Source: JAGDVO01 sp964590075 [NCBI: uncultured Aquificales bacterium] | Lineage (GTDB): Bacteria > Thermosulfidibacterota > Thermosulfidibacteria > Thermosulfidibacterales | Length of the DNA: 64,000 nucleotides | Direction: 5' to 3' | Assembly: GCA_964590075.1 (NCBI GenBank) | Contig: CAZPXS010000002.1 | Location: 172,655 to 236,654 of the forward strand | In this document: one piece after another, positions 41,815 to 50,785 of the stretch | Position numbering within the stretch: position 1 is the first letter of the stretch | Layout: each line of letters starts with the position of its first letter | Program-made: the position numbers and the translations under genes | The notes under the pieces: generated by a model | What the model was told of the DNA's origin: nothing | What the model saw: only the letters and a program-made list of their open reading frames with translations | The model's database searches: none

Positions 41815-43414
41815 GATTGTTTCTAAGATCAGTACCAATTCGGAAGAGTTTAAGAGAAGATATGAATTCAATAAGAGGAAAGTTGAAGAGGTGATTAATA
41901 TCAGGAAGGAATTGGCAAAAGGAGGACCTCCAAAGGCTCATGAAATTAACAGAAAAAGAGGGAAGTTGTTCTGTAGGGAACGAATAGAAAAAGTTTTAGA
42001 CAAAAACTCACCATTCCTAGAGATTGGGGCCTACGCTGGCTACGGTATGTACAACAATGAGGTCCCCTGTGGTGGTATAGTTACAGGTATAGGAAAGATA
42101 AGTGGTAAAGAGGTAATGATCATAGCAAACGATCAGACGGTAAAGGGTGGAACCTATTATCCAATAACGGTCAAGAAGCATATCCGTGCCCAAACCATTG
42201 CTATAGAGAATAGACTACCTTGTCTTTACTTAGTCGATTCGGGCGGAGCTTTTCTTCCTCTACAGGATGAGGTTTTCCCCGATAAAGAACACTTTGGTAA
42301 TTTCTTCTACAATCAAGCTATTATGAGTAGTATGGGACTATTACAGGTAGCTGTGGTTACTGGTCTTGCAACTGCGGGAGGTGCTTATATTCCTGCTATG
42401 TGTGATCAGGTGATAATGGTGAAAAATCAGAGTGCTATATTTATAGGTGGTCCTCCGCTTGTTAAAGCTGCTACAGGTGAAGAGGTGGATGCAGAAACCC
42501 TCGGTGGTGCTGATGTACATACCCGTATTTCTGGTGTAGCGGATTATCTCGCGAATAGTGAAGAGGAAGCGTTAGAAAAGGTGAGAGAGATCTTTGCCTA
42601 CTATCCTAGACAGCAGAAATTTCCGTTGGATAGGATAGCGCCTCAGGACCCGCTATATGACCCGGAGGAGATATACGGGATAATACCTGAGGATTTAAGT
42701 ATTCCATTTGATGTTAGAGAAATTATCGCACGTATCGTGGATGGAAGCGAATTTGAGGAATTTAAGCCATTGTACGGTCAAACGGTAGTTACGGGATTCG
42801 CAAGGTTGGGAGGATATCTTGTCGGAATCATTGCTAATAACGGAGTGATATTCCCGGAGTCGGCTCAGAAGGCGGCTCATTTTGTACAGTTGTGTAGCTT
42901 GAGGAAGGTACCTTTGATTTTCTTACAAAATATTACCGGCTTTATAATCGGGAAAAAGTACGAACATCAAGGAATGCCGAAGGATGGGGCAAAGTGGATC
43001 ACGGCAATTTCAACTACCAGTGTACCCAAAATTACAGTTATAATAGGTAACTCCTATGGGGCTGGTAATTACGCAATGGCAGGAAGAGGTTATAAACCGA
43101 GGTTTTTATGGATGTGGCCTAACGCTAGAATTGCGGTGATGGGTCCACAACAGGCTGCCGATGTCTTGACAACCATAAAGATCGCGCAGTTGGAGAGAGA
43201 GGGTAAGAAACCGACTGAAGAGGAGATTGAGGCTATCAGAAAGCCTATACTTGAGGAATATGAGAGAAAATCAACGGCTCTTTATTCCAGCGCAAGGTTG
43301 TGGGATGATGGAATAATAGATCCTAAGAAGACGAGAGATTATCTCATACTTTCATTGGAAATAGCACTTAATAGTCCAATTGGAGATACAAAATTTGGAC
43401 TCTTCAGGATGTGA
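41807..43414 (+). CDS. Acyl-CoA carboxylase carboxyltransferase subunit, methylcrotonyl/geranyl-CoA type
   Basis: Transfers the carboxyl group from biotin to an acyl-CoA. It has 535 residues with two crotonase-like halves. FLEIGAYAGYGMY near 75, FIGGPPLVKAATGEEV, LGGADVHTRISGVADY, LQNITGFIIGKKYE and the end RLWDDGIIDPKKTRD are closer to 3-methylcrotonyl-CoA and geranyl-CoA carboxylase beta than to propionyl-CoA carboxylase. With an isovaleryl-CoA dehydrogenase upstream, 3-methylcrotonyl-CoA (leucine breakdown) is the best guess. The site GGAGGAGGGAG precedes the ATG. Confidence 0.88.
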   Translation: MPRIVSKISTNSEEFKRRYEFNKRKVEEVINIRKELAKGGPPKAHEINRKRGKLFCRERIEKVLDKNSPFLEIGAYAGYGMYNNEVPCGGIVTGIGKISGKEVMIIANDQTVKGGTYYPITVKKHIRAQTIAIENRLPCLYLVDSGGAFLPLQDEVFPDKEHFGNFFYNQAIMSSMGLLQVAVVTGLATAGGAYIPAMCDQVIMVKNQSAIFIGGPPLVKAATGEEVDAETLGGADVHTRISGVADYLANSEEEALEKVREIFAYYPRQQKFPLDRIAPQDPLYDPEEIYGIIPEDLSIPFDVREIIARIVDGSEFEEFKPLYGQTVVTGFARLGGYLVGIIANNGVIFPESAQKAAHFVQLCSLRKVPLIFLQNITGFIIGKKYEHQGMPKDGAKWITAISTTSVPKITVIIGNSYGAGNYAMAGRGYKPRFLWMWPNARIAVMGPQQAADVLTTIKIAQLEREGKKPTEEEIEAIRKPILEEYERKSTALYSSARLWDDGIIDPKKTRDYLILSLEIALNSPIGDTKFGLFRM

Positions 43415-43423
43415 GGGAGGGCT

Positions 43424-44929
43424 ATGAGAAGGATAAGGAGAGTACTCGTTGCTAATAGGGGAGAAATTGCTATCAGAATAATGAGAACTTTGAGACTCCT
43501 TGGAATCGAGAGTGTCGCTATTTACTCTGAAGCTGATAGGTTGTCTAGACACGTTTCTTTTGCTGATAAGGCTTATAATATAGGCGAGCCTGAGGCTATA
43601 AAAAGCTACTTAAATATGGAGAAAATAATAAGTGTAGCCAAACAGGCACAATGTGATGCTATTCATCCAGGATATGGTTTCTTATCGGAAAATCCGGTGT
43701 TCGCCAAAATGGTTGAGGAAAGTGGTCTTATATGGATAGGGCCTCCAAGCGAGTGTATGAAAAGCTTGGGAGATAAGATTAACTCTCGAATTATAGCACA
43801 ATCGGTTGGAGTACCTACCACACCTGGCGGCACGATAGAGGATATTGATCAAGCCCGTAGGTTGGCGAATGAATTGGGTTATCCGGTACTGATAAAAGCA
43901 TCTGCTGGTGGTGGTGGTAAGGGAATGAGAATTGTGAATAACGACAGAGAGTTAGAAGAAGCTATAAAAGTTGCTAGAGAGGAGGCAAGAGCTTCCTTTG
44001 GTGATCCAACTGTCTATATAGAAAAATACATAGAGGATGCCCATCATATAGAGATTCAGTTCTTGATCGATGAGTTTGGAAATAGCCTATATTTCCCGGA
44101 GAGAGAGTGCTCCGTACAGAGGAGATATCAAAAGATCATTGAGGAGAGTCCATCACCTACCATCAGTAGAGAAACGGCTAGAAAGATGGGTGAAGCTGCT
44201 TTACTTGTAGCTAAGAAGGCTGGTTATCGTAACGCTGGAACGGTCGAATTTATTTACGATAATAAGGAGAAGAAGTTTTATTTCTTAGAGGTTAATGCGA
44301 GAATTCAGGTTGAGCATCCAGTAACAGAAGAGATAAGTGGGGTTGATCTTATAGCTTGTCAAATCGCTATAGCGGAGGGAAGACCTATCGAGATATCTCA
44401 GGATGAACTAAATAGTCGTATCAATGGGCATTCCATAGAAGCTAGAATTTATGCTGAAGATCCGGATAATAATTTCATGCCCTCAATCGGGAAAATAGAA
44501 CATTATAGGGAACCTACAGGTTTTGGTATAAGAGTGGATTCTGGTGTTTCTGAAGGTTCTGAGGTTTCCGTCTACTACGATCCTATGATAGCTAAATTGA
44601 TAGTTAAAGCTCCAAATAGAATTATGGCAATAAATAAGATGTATTATGCTTTATCAAATTACCATATTGCACCTATTAAAACGACGATTCCTCTTCTAAA
44701 AAATATCTTTAGAAACAAGGCTTTTATCGAAGGTAATTATAATACTCAATTTTTAAACATATATAGAGATGAATTGTTTAACCAAAAAAGATCCAACCGT
44801 TATTTAAAAGAAGCTTTAGTTTTGTTTGAGTATTTAAAGCAAAATGTACCAGTCTTAGATTTAACCAGTGTAGGTACAAAAGAGACTATTCCCTATTATT
44901 GGGATACAATAGGTCCATGGAGGGGATAA
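43424..44929 (+). CDS. Biotin carboxylase subunit of acyl-CoA carboxylase
   Basis: ATP-grasp enzyme that carboxylates biotin. It has 501 residues: RRVLVANRGEIAIRIMRTL at the N-terminus, IHPGYGFLSEN, the glycine-rich ATP loop KASAGGGGKGMR at about 158-169, and EVNARIQVEHPVTEE in the active site. The BCCP domain is not fused but encoded by the next gene, unlike mitochondrial MCC alpha. AT-rich towards its 3' end. GAGGGAGG precedes the start. Confidence 0.9.
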   Translation: MRRIRRVLVANRGEIAIRIMRTLRLLGIESVAIYSEADRLSRHVSFADKAYNIGEPEAIKSYLNMEKIISVAKQAQCDAIHPGYGFLSENPVFAKMVEESGLIWIGPPSECMKSLGDKINSRIIAQSVGVPTTPGGTIEDIDQARRLANELGYPVLIKASAGGGGKGMRIVNNDRELEEAIKVAREEARASFGDPTVYIEKYIEDAHHIEIQFLIDEFGNSLYFPERECSVQRRYQKIIEESPSPTISRETARKMGEAALLVAKKAGYRNAGTVEFIYDNKEKKFYFLEVNARIQVEHPVTEEISGVDLIACQIAIAEGRPIEISQDELNSRINGHSIEARIYAEDPDNNFMPSIGKIEHYREPTGFGIRVDSGVSEGSEVSVYYDPMIAKLIVKAPNRIMAINKMYYALSNYHIAPIKTTIPLLKNIFRNKAFIEGNYNTQFLNIYRDELFNQKRSNRYLKEALVLFEYLKQNVPVLDLTSVGTKETIPYYWDTIGPWRG

Positions 44930-44930
44930 G

Positions 44931-45431
44931 ATGAAGGTAAGGATCAACAATGAGCCTGTTGAGTATGAAGTATCGCTGAAAGACAATTCGTATATGTTAT
45001 TTTTGCAAGATTCCATTTCCTTCTTTCAAGTTTTTAAGTGTGGTAATGATTTTTATATAATTGATACTGATAAAAATGTTGTGAAGATTGCTGATTTTTA
45101 TAAGACAAAAAACAAGACGATTATATGGATAGAGGATGAAGAATTTGTCATAGAAGAAATAACGGAAAATGAAATGGGGTTAGAGCAGGAGGTAGTAGAA
45201 AAGGACATTAAATCTCCGATGCCTGGTATAATTAGAGAGATAAAGTTTAGCGAGAACGATGTTGTGAAAAAGGGCGATGTAGTAGTTGTTTTGGAGTCGA
45301 TGAAGGTTTTGAATGAACTCAGAAGTAGTGTAAATGGTCGTATAAAGAAGATACACTGCAATGTGGGAGATCAAGTGGGCCCCTTCGAATTACTGGTTGA
45401 GATTGAGCCGGAGGAGGATTTGGGCGAATAA
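44931..45431 (+). CDS. Biotin carboxyl carrier protein of acyl-CoA carboxylase
   Basis: 166 residues. The C-terminal biotinyl domain (from about 93, IKSPMPGIIREIKF) carries the biotin lysine K125 in VLESMKVLNE; the usual alanine before MK is serine. The first 90 residues are divergent, with no recognised domain beyond a linker-like acidic stretch, and may be the part that bridges the other subunits. It begins one base after the biotin carboxylase stop. Last gene of the unit, followed by a terminator. Confidence 0.88.
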   Translation: MKVRINNEPVEYEVSLKDNSYMLFLQDSISFFQVFKCGNDFYIIDTDKNVVKIADFYKTKNKTIIWIEDEEFVIEEITENEMGLEQEVVEKDIKSPMPGIIREIKFSENDVVKKGDVVVVLESMKVLNELRSSVNGRIKKIHCNVGDQVGPFELLVEIEPEEDLGE

Positions 45432-45439
45432 TTTTTTTA

Positions 45440-45476
45440 CCTTATAGCTTACGTTCGTAGCATCTATAGGTTTTTC
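45440..45476 (+). terminator. Rho-independent terminator of the acyl-CoA operon
   Basis: An imperfect stem pairs CCTTATAG (45440-45447, one bulge) with CTATAGG (45464-45470), with an inner CTTACG/CGTAG stem closed by a GTTC loop, then TTTTT at 45471-45475. It sits nine bases after the BCCP stop. Confidence 0.55.
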
Positions 45477-45502
45477 TGTAGGCCCCATTAGTAATCTGTA
45501 GC

Positions 45503-45531
45503 TTGAATAGTAGTCTTTTACATAATAACAT
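45503..45531 (+). promoter_or_regulatory. Weak candidate promoter of epimerase-iorB-pgi
   Basis: TTGAAT (45503-45508) and TAACAT (45526-45531), spacer 17, each four of six to consensus. It lies after the terminator and 30 bases before the epimerase ATG, where a new promoter is expected. Confidence 0.35.
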
Positions 45532-45560
45532 ATCTAAAAATTTGCGGGAGGAAGATCTAT

Positions 45561-46559
45561 ATGGGGACATACTTGGTGACGGGTAGTTGTGGCTTTATAG
45601 GTTGGAGGGTAACGGAGTTTCTATTGATGGATGGTCATTTTGTTGTTGGCATTGATAACATGAATAGCTATTACGATGTTAGATTGAAAGACTGGAGACT
45701 AAATCGGCTGAAAAACTATAATAACTTTAGGTTCATAAATTTGGATATAGAAAATAGGGAAGCTCTAAAGGTGGTGTTTGATCACTATAGATTTGACGGT
45801 ATCATCAACCTTGCTGCGAGAGCAGGAGTACAATACTCTGTCAAAAATCCCTTTGTCTATTACTCTACAAATATAGTTGGTACCCTTAATCTTCTCGATC
45901 TTGCAGTTTCTCACAATGTTAGGAAGTTTGTACATGCATCGACCTCCTCGGTTTATGCAGGCTCTTCCATACCTTTTGTGGAAGATAAGGTCCTTGATAG
46001 ACCAATCTCTCCTTACGCTGTGAGTAAGAGAGCTAGTGAACTTACATGTTATAACTACCATTACCTTTATGGCTTGGATATTGCGGTTTTGAGGTATTTT
46101 ACCGTTTTTGGGCCCTGTGGTAGACCCGATATGTCTATTTTCAGATTTATCAAGTGGATAGATGAGGGGAAGGAAGTGAGGATCTACGGTGATGGGACTC
46201 AGGCTAGGGATTTTACGTATGTGGATGATGTTGCTGAAGGTACTATCAAGGCTCTTTTTATGGTGAGGGGTTTTGAGATAATAAACATAGGTGGTGGACG
46301 AGCGCCTAAATCTCTCTTAGAGGTGGTTGATATGATAGGAAATATGCTCGGCAAAAGACCAAAGATATTGAATTTACCTCCTTTAAAATCGGATGTTAAG
46401 GAGACTATGGCAGATATAACTAAGGCGAGGAATCTCCTTGGCTGGGAACCGAAGGTATCCTTTGAGGAAGGTTTGAGTCGTACTGTCAAGTGGTATATTG
46501 ATAACAGGGAGTGGTTAAGAGATGTTTCTATAGAAGTGGAGGGAGAAAATGAAGTTTGA
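45561..46559 (+). CDS. NAD-dependent nucleotide-sugar epimerase/dehydratase
   Basis: Extended short-chain dehydrogenase acting on a nucleotide sugar, 332 residues. The NAD motif is TGSCGFIG at 7-14 and the catalytic pair is in SPYAVSKRASE (YxxxK), with STSSVYAGS supplying the serine/threonine. RYFTVFGPCGRPDMSIFRFI and RDFTYVDDVAEGTI place it near UDP-glucuronate 4-epimerases and related enzymes of surface polysaccharide synthesis. Exact sugar unresolved. GGGAGGAAG precedes the ATG; it overlaps iorB by 11 bases. Confidence 0.88.
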   Translation: MGTYLVTGSCGFIGWRVTEFLLMDGHFVVGIDNMNSYYDVRLKDWRLNRLKNYNNFRFINLDIENREALKVVFDHYRFDGIINLAARAGVQYSVKNPFVYYSTNIVGTLNLLDLAVSHNVRKFVHASTSSVYAGSSIPFVEDKVLDRPISPYAVSKRASELTCYNYHYLYGLDIAVLRYFTVFGPCGRPDMSIFRFIKWIDEGKEVRIYGDGTQARDFTYVDDVAEGTIKALFMVRGFEIINIGGGRAPKSLLEVVDMIGNMLGKRPKILNLPPLKSDVKETMADITKARNLLGWEPKVSFEEGLSRTVKWYIDNREWLRDVSIEVEGENEV

Positions 46560-47133
46560 TGTGGTGATAGTCGGTGTTGGAGGGCAGGGTGTCTTACTTG
46601 CCTCCGAGGTTTTGTCGGAAGTTGCTCTGAAGGAAGGCTATGATGTTAAGAAGAGTGAGATTCACGGTATGGCTCAGAGAGGTGGTAGTGTCTTCTCCTT
46701 CGTGAGGATAGGAGAGAAGGTCTTTTCACCTATCATCCCTATGGGTAGCGCTGATATTATGCTGGCCTTTGAGGAACTTGAAGCTCTTAGGTATGTTCCC
46801 TATATGAAGATAGGCTCCAGTATAATACTAAACAGACAGAGGATAGCGCCTATAACGGTTTTAAGTGGTGATGCAAGTTATCCGGAAAATACCATCGAGA
46901 TACTGAGTAAGGATTTCAAAGTTTACAGTATCGATGGTATCGGTATGGCTAAAAAGTTAGGTGATCCAAGAGTTACAAATATGGTTTTACTTGGGTATAT
47001 GGCGAGGAAATTTATGCCCCTAGGTATCGATATATGGCTTGATACTATAAGGGAGAGAGTTCCTGAAAGGCACAGAGATAAGAATATAGAAGCCTTTATA
47101 ATGGGGTGGAATCATGGAGAAGGTGAAATTTGA
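46549..47133 (+). CDS. iorB: Indolepyruvate ferredoxin oxidoreductase subunit beta
   Basis: Small subunit of the thiamine-dependent enzyme that oxidatively decarboxylates aryl 2-keto acids to acyl-CoA with reduction of ferredoxin. It has 194 residues with the gamma-type domain signature VVGVGGQGVLLASEVL and the EIHGMAQRGGSVFSFVRIG block. The alpha subunit is encoded 8 kb away on the opposite strand. GTGGAGGGAG is its binding site. Confidence 0.9.
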   Translation: MKFDVVIVGVGGQGVLLASEVLSEVALKEGYDVKKSEIHGMAQRGGSVFSFVRIGEKVFSPIIPMGSADIMLAFEELEALRYVPYMKIGSSIILNRQRIAPITVLSGDASYPENTIEILSKDFKVYSIDGIGMAKKLGDPRVTNMVLLGYMARKFMPLGIDIWLDTIRERVPERHRDKNIEAFIMGWNHGEGEI

Positions 47134-48379
47134 TTTTGAGAGGGTTTATAGCAGAGTATTGGGTGAGAACGGGTTGGAGGAGAGAGAACTTGAAGGGGTT
47201 CTTGAAAGGTTAAAGGGATGCTACCTCGATCTTGTTAGGCGTCATGAAAGTGAAGAACTCGGCTTTATGAAGTTACCCTACAACAACTATTCACACATAG
47301 AGAGGATCGCTAATATTATGAGAGAGCGATACAGCCAGCTTATACTTGTGGGTATAGGTGGTTCTTCTCTCGGAGCTGAGGCTGTATTCAGTGCTCTCTT
47401 TTACAGGGTAAATGGTAATTATCTTGTCTTTGATAATGTGGATCCTATGAAGTTTGATAAACTGATAAGAAAGATAGATTTTAAAGATGCCTGTATCGTT
47501 GTAATTTCAAAGTCTGGTAGCACATTAGAGACCGTTGCCAATTTCTTGCTCCTATACGGCTTATTCAAAAATGTTTTGAAGGGGGATATTAGGGAGCGTA
47601 TAGTTATAATAACGGATCCTGAAAGCGGACCTTTGAGAAAACTCGGGGCAGAGTGGGGTATAAAATGTTTTGATGTTCCCAAAAATGTGGGTGGTAGGTT
47701 TAGTGTGTTATCTCCGGTTGGTATATTTCCCTTTTATCTCCTTGGTCTGGATGTTAGTTCACTTTTAGCTGGAGCAAAAAAGGCTATACCGGATCCAAGT
47801 TGTATAGATATATACCATCCTGCTTTTATGCTTTCCGCGGTTTATTATTCTTTCTACACCAAAGGTAAGAGTATAAACGTGTATATGACCTATATGGAGT
47901 GTATGGAAAAATTTGTGGATTGGTTTAGACAGTTGTGGGCTGAATCGCTTGGTAAGGATGGTAAAGGACAGACACCGGTTAAGGCTATAGGTACGGTGGA
48001 TCAGCATTCCCAGATACAGCTATATAACGATGGACCAAAGGACAAGGTTGTAACCTTCATTGTTCCCGATGGCCCCTTTGTTGACTTTACGATAGGTGAG
48101 ACACTTATCGATGATTTTGATTATTTAAGGAATAAGAGTCTTAGGGAGATACTGTTAGCTTCCTATGAGGGTACACGGGATGCTATGACCGAGAGGGGAG
48201 TCCCGAACATAACCCTTCGTCTATCAAAGGTTGATGAGGAAGTCTTCGGTTATCTATTTATGGTTTATGAGATAGCGGTTAGCCTATCCGGTTATCTACT
48301 AGGGGTGAATCCCTTCGATCAGCCAGGAGTTGAAAGGGGGAAGGAGATAACGAGGAAGAAACTTATGGCGAGGGAATGA
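47114..48379 (+). CDS. pgi: Glucose-6-phosphate isomerase
   Basis: Interconverts glucose-6-phosphate and fructose-6-phosphate. It has 421 residues, on the short side, as in many thermophiles. ILVGIGGSSLGAEAVF, VISKSGSTLETVANFLL, GGRFSVLSPVGIFP and the C-terminal NPFDQPGVERGKE are family signatures. It overlaps iorB by 20 bases and ends three bases before the convergent glutamate synthase gene. Confidence 0.94.
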   Translation: MEKVKFDFERVYSRVLGENGLEERELEGVLERLKGCYLDLVRRHESEELGFMKLPYNNYSHIERIANIMRERYSQLILVGIGGSSLGAEAVFSALFYRVNGNYLVFDNVDPMKFDKLIRKIDFKDACIVVISKSGSTLETVANFLLLYGLFKNVLKGDIRERIVIITDPESGPLRKLGAEWGIKCFDVPKNVGGRFSVLSPVGIFPFYLLGLDVSSLLAGAKKAIPDPSCIDIYHPAFMLSAVYYSFYTKGKSINVYMTYMECMEKFVDWFRQLWAESLGKDGKGQTPVKAIGTVDQHSQIQLYNDGPKDKVVTFIVPDGPFVDFTIGETLIDDFDYLRNKSLREILLASYEGTRDAMTERGVPNITLRLSKVDEEVFGYLFMVYEIAVSLSGYLLGVNPFDQPGVERGKEITRKKLMARE

Positions 48380-48382
48380 AGG

Positions 48383-50785
48383 CTAAACCTCCACTCCCTC
48401 CTCAACACCTATAGCTTCAAGTTCCCATATACCGCAGGGACATATATCTACACATAAACCGCAACCTATACATTTATCATCTATGACCCTGTATTCGAAG
48501 GAGCCATCTGGATACTCTATTCTTTGGATGGCTTGCCAATAACATGTGGTTATGCACATATGACAATCTCTACATAATCCACAGGATAGGCATCTTCCTG
48601 CTTCTCTCTCGGGGTTCTTAGTCCTCGGTAGTCTTTCGTAGTAGGCGGTCTTTATATTTTCTCTATCTATCATACTCCTTGGATCGTCTTTAAATTCCTT
48701 ACCACTAAGTAGTGAGTCTATAAGTTCAGCTACTAATCTACCGTGACCTATAGCATGGGTGGCAAGACCAAGACCGGTAACATCTCCTATGGCGAATATC
48801 TTTGGATCTGTGGTTCTAAAGTCTTCCTTTACCTTTATCCAAGCTCCTTCCCTTTCAACACTCTCCGGTAGAAAATCGATTGCTGGAATATCACCTATGG
48901 CTACAAATACAGTATCCGCCTCTATAAAGGTTCCATCGTTGAAGTAGAGTTTCTTAGCTACGCTGTCGAATCTCTCTACAACCTTTGGCCACACGATTTT
49001 GGCCCCCTTTGCCCTTGCCAGTTCAAGCTCTTTACCGAATGCTGCTGGTTTCTGGATATCGATGGCGGTTACCTCTCTGGCTCCCAGTGAGAAACAGGTT
49101 GTTGCAACATCCATACCTACGTTACCCGCTCCTATTATCGCTACCTTCTTATCCCTTAGATCGTATTTCTTACCTGTATTTATGTCCCTTAAAAATTCAT
49201 AGGCGGTGATAACTTCATCGGCTCCCGGAAAGTTAAGTTTTCTAGGTCTGTGTGCTCCAACCGCTACTATTATAGCATCGTACTCTTCGTATATCTTTTT
49301 GAAGAATTCTCTATCAACATCTGTATTAAGCTTTACCTCTATACCTAAGGATTGAATTCTATTTAGTTCCTTTTCTATCGTCTCTCTCGGCAATCTCTCT
49401 TCAGGTATTGACATGTAGAGTTTACCACCGAGTTTTGACTCTCTCTCGAACAAGGTTACCCTGCATCCCATCTGTCTCAGTTGCCAGGCAGCAGATAGGC
49501 CAGCCGGCCCACCTCCTATTATCGCTATCTTTTTATCCCTTTCCTCCTTTATCTCAGGGCATGGTGCGTCAAGGCACATCAATCCGAATGTATCTATTCC
49601 TATAGGTTCGTCTACAAATTGTCTCGTACACGCCCACATACAGGGACCGGGACATATCGTTCCACATACGGTTGCGGGTAAAGGGGTATACCTTAGGGTT
49701 AGTTTTACGGCTTCCTCTATTTTCCCTTCCCTTATAAGTTTTGTTCTGATGTGAGTTGGGATTTTAGATGGACAGGCATAGGTACAAGGTGCTAAGTATT
49801 TTTCGTTATTCCAGACGGGTCTGTATCTTCTATACTTTCCTGTTACTATGTAGGGTAATACTATCCTCTCCTTTCCTATATAATCTGCGAATATTCCTCC
49901 TTCACCTACCTCTTTTTCCCAGAACTTTTCCCTGAAAGCATCCATTGGTACCAGTAGCTTTTTGAATTCCCTCTCCTCAGGTTTTAGCGCAACGAGTTTT
50001 CTCCATTCTTTCGGATCTTTTGTCAGTTCTTGATAGTATTCAAACTTGTTTATAGCTTTTAGGAAGTCTGCGAGATTTGTCTTTAACCACTCCCAGTCTT
50101 TTTCATCAAGTTCGAGAAGTTTCACATCCTTTTCACTGTAGTTCATTATGGGTCCTCTAAAGTATATGACTCCACCTACCATCCCTACACATGGCCTGTA
50201 ACCAAGTACACTATCGGGGTTTCTTGGGTTAACTCCGCAAACAACGGATATACCACCTGCTTTAAACTCTGCAAAGCTATCTCCAACATCTCTGAAATAC
50301 CACGATTGAGGTGGATCGAACCTCGGGTTGTGTTTTGTAAGAGTATCGCATCTTGCTCCGCCACTACCCGCGACGTATAGGATACCCTGAGCAGCTGCAT
50401 TAAAACTGCCATTACCGACATCACCGAGAACCGTTATCTTTGCTCCGCAGTTTAACCATCCTACATCGTCGGAGGCTGAGCCTTCTACAATGATCTCTGT
50501 TTCAGGCATACCCATTCCACCGACTCGCTGACCCACTGCTCCTTTTACTATAATCTGTACTTTTTCACCCCTTGGCCATATTCTACCACCTATGCCGTGT
50601 TGACCGTCCGCGTATACTATCAGCTTTCTCGCTCCGGCTTTTACGGCACCTTGAATGTACTCTTCCATTACCCTTGACGGTACTCTCTCCCCATCCACGT
50701 TACCGTAGATCTCTACGGTTTTTTCATCCACCCACTTTATAACTTTCTTAGGATCAACCTTGAAAATTAAGTCTCTAACAGACAT
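48383..50785 (-). CDS. Glutamate synthase: GXGXG domain fused to NAD(P)H/FAD subunit with ferredoxin domain
   Basis: 800 residues from ATG 50785, which overlaps the previous gene by 11 bases. Residues about 1-250 form the GltB C-terminal beta-helix (GQHGIGGRIWPRG, GAVGQRVGGMGMPETEI, GSASDDVGWLNCGAKI). From about 330 it is a GltD-like oxidoreductase: N-terminal cluster cysteines (APCTYACPSKIPTH, TVCGTICPGPCMWAC), FAD motif IAIIGGGPAGLSAAWQL, NAD(P) motif VAIIGAGNVGMDVATT. Two 4Fe-4S motifs end it (CLSCGLCRDCHMC, CIGCGLCVDICPCGIW). It would channel electrons from NAD(P)H to the FMN subunit. The fusion is the unusual point. Confidence 0.86.
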   Translation of the reverse strand: MSVRDLIFKVDPKKVIKWVDEKTVEIYGNVDGERVPSRVMEEYIQGAVKAGARKLIVYADGQHGIGGRIWPRGEKVQIIVKGAVGQRVGGMGMPETEIIVEGSASDDVGWLNCGAKITVLGDVGNGSFNAAAQGILYVAGSGGARCDTLTKHNPRFDPPQSWYFRDVGDSFAEFKAGGISVVCGVNPRNPDSVLGYRPCVGMVGGVIYFRGPIMNYSEKDVKLLELDEKDWEWLKTNLADFLKAINKFEYYQELTKDPKEWRKLVALKPEEREFKKLLVPMDAFREKFWEKEVGEGGIFADYIGKERIVLPYIVTGKYRRYRPVWNNEKYLAPCTYACPSKIPTHIRTKLIREGKIEEAVKLTLRYTPLPATVCGTICPGPCMWACTRQFVDEPIGIDTFGLMCLDAPCPEIKEERDKKIAIIGGGPAGLSAAWQLRQMGCRVTLFERESKLGGKLYMSIPEERLPRETIEKELNRIQSLGIEVKLNTDVDREFFKKIYEEYDAIIVAVGAHRPRKLNFPGADEVITAYEFLRDINTGKKYDLRDKKVAIIGAGNVGMDVATTCFSLGAREVTAIDIQKPAAFGKELELARAKGAKIVWPKVVERFDSVAKKLYFNDGTFIEADTVFVAIGDIPAIDFLPESVEREGAWIKVKEDFRTTDPKIFAIGDVTGLGLATHAIGHGRLVAELIDSLLSGKEFKDDPRSMIDRENIKTAYYERLPRTKNPEREAGRCLSCGLCRDCHMCITTCYWQAIQRIEYPDGSFEYRVIDDKCIGCGLCVDICPCGIWELEAIGVEEGVEV

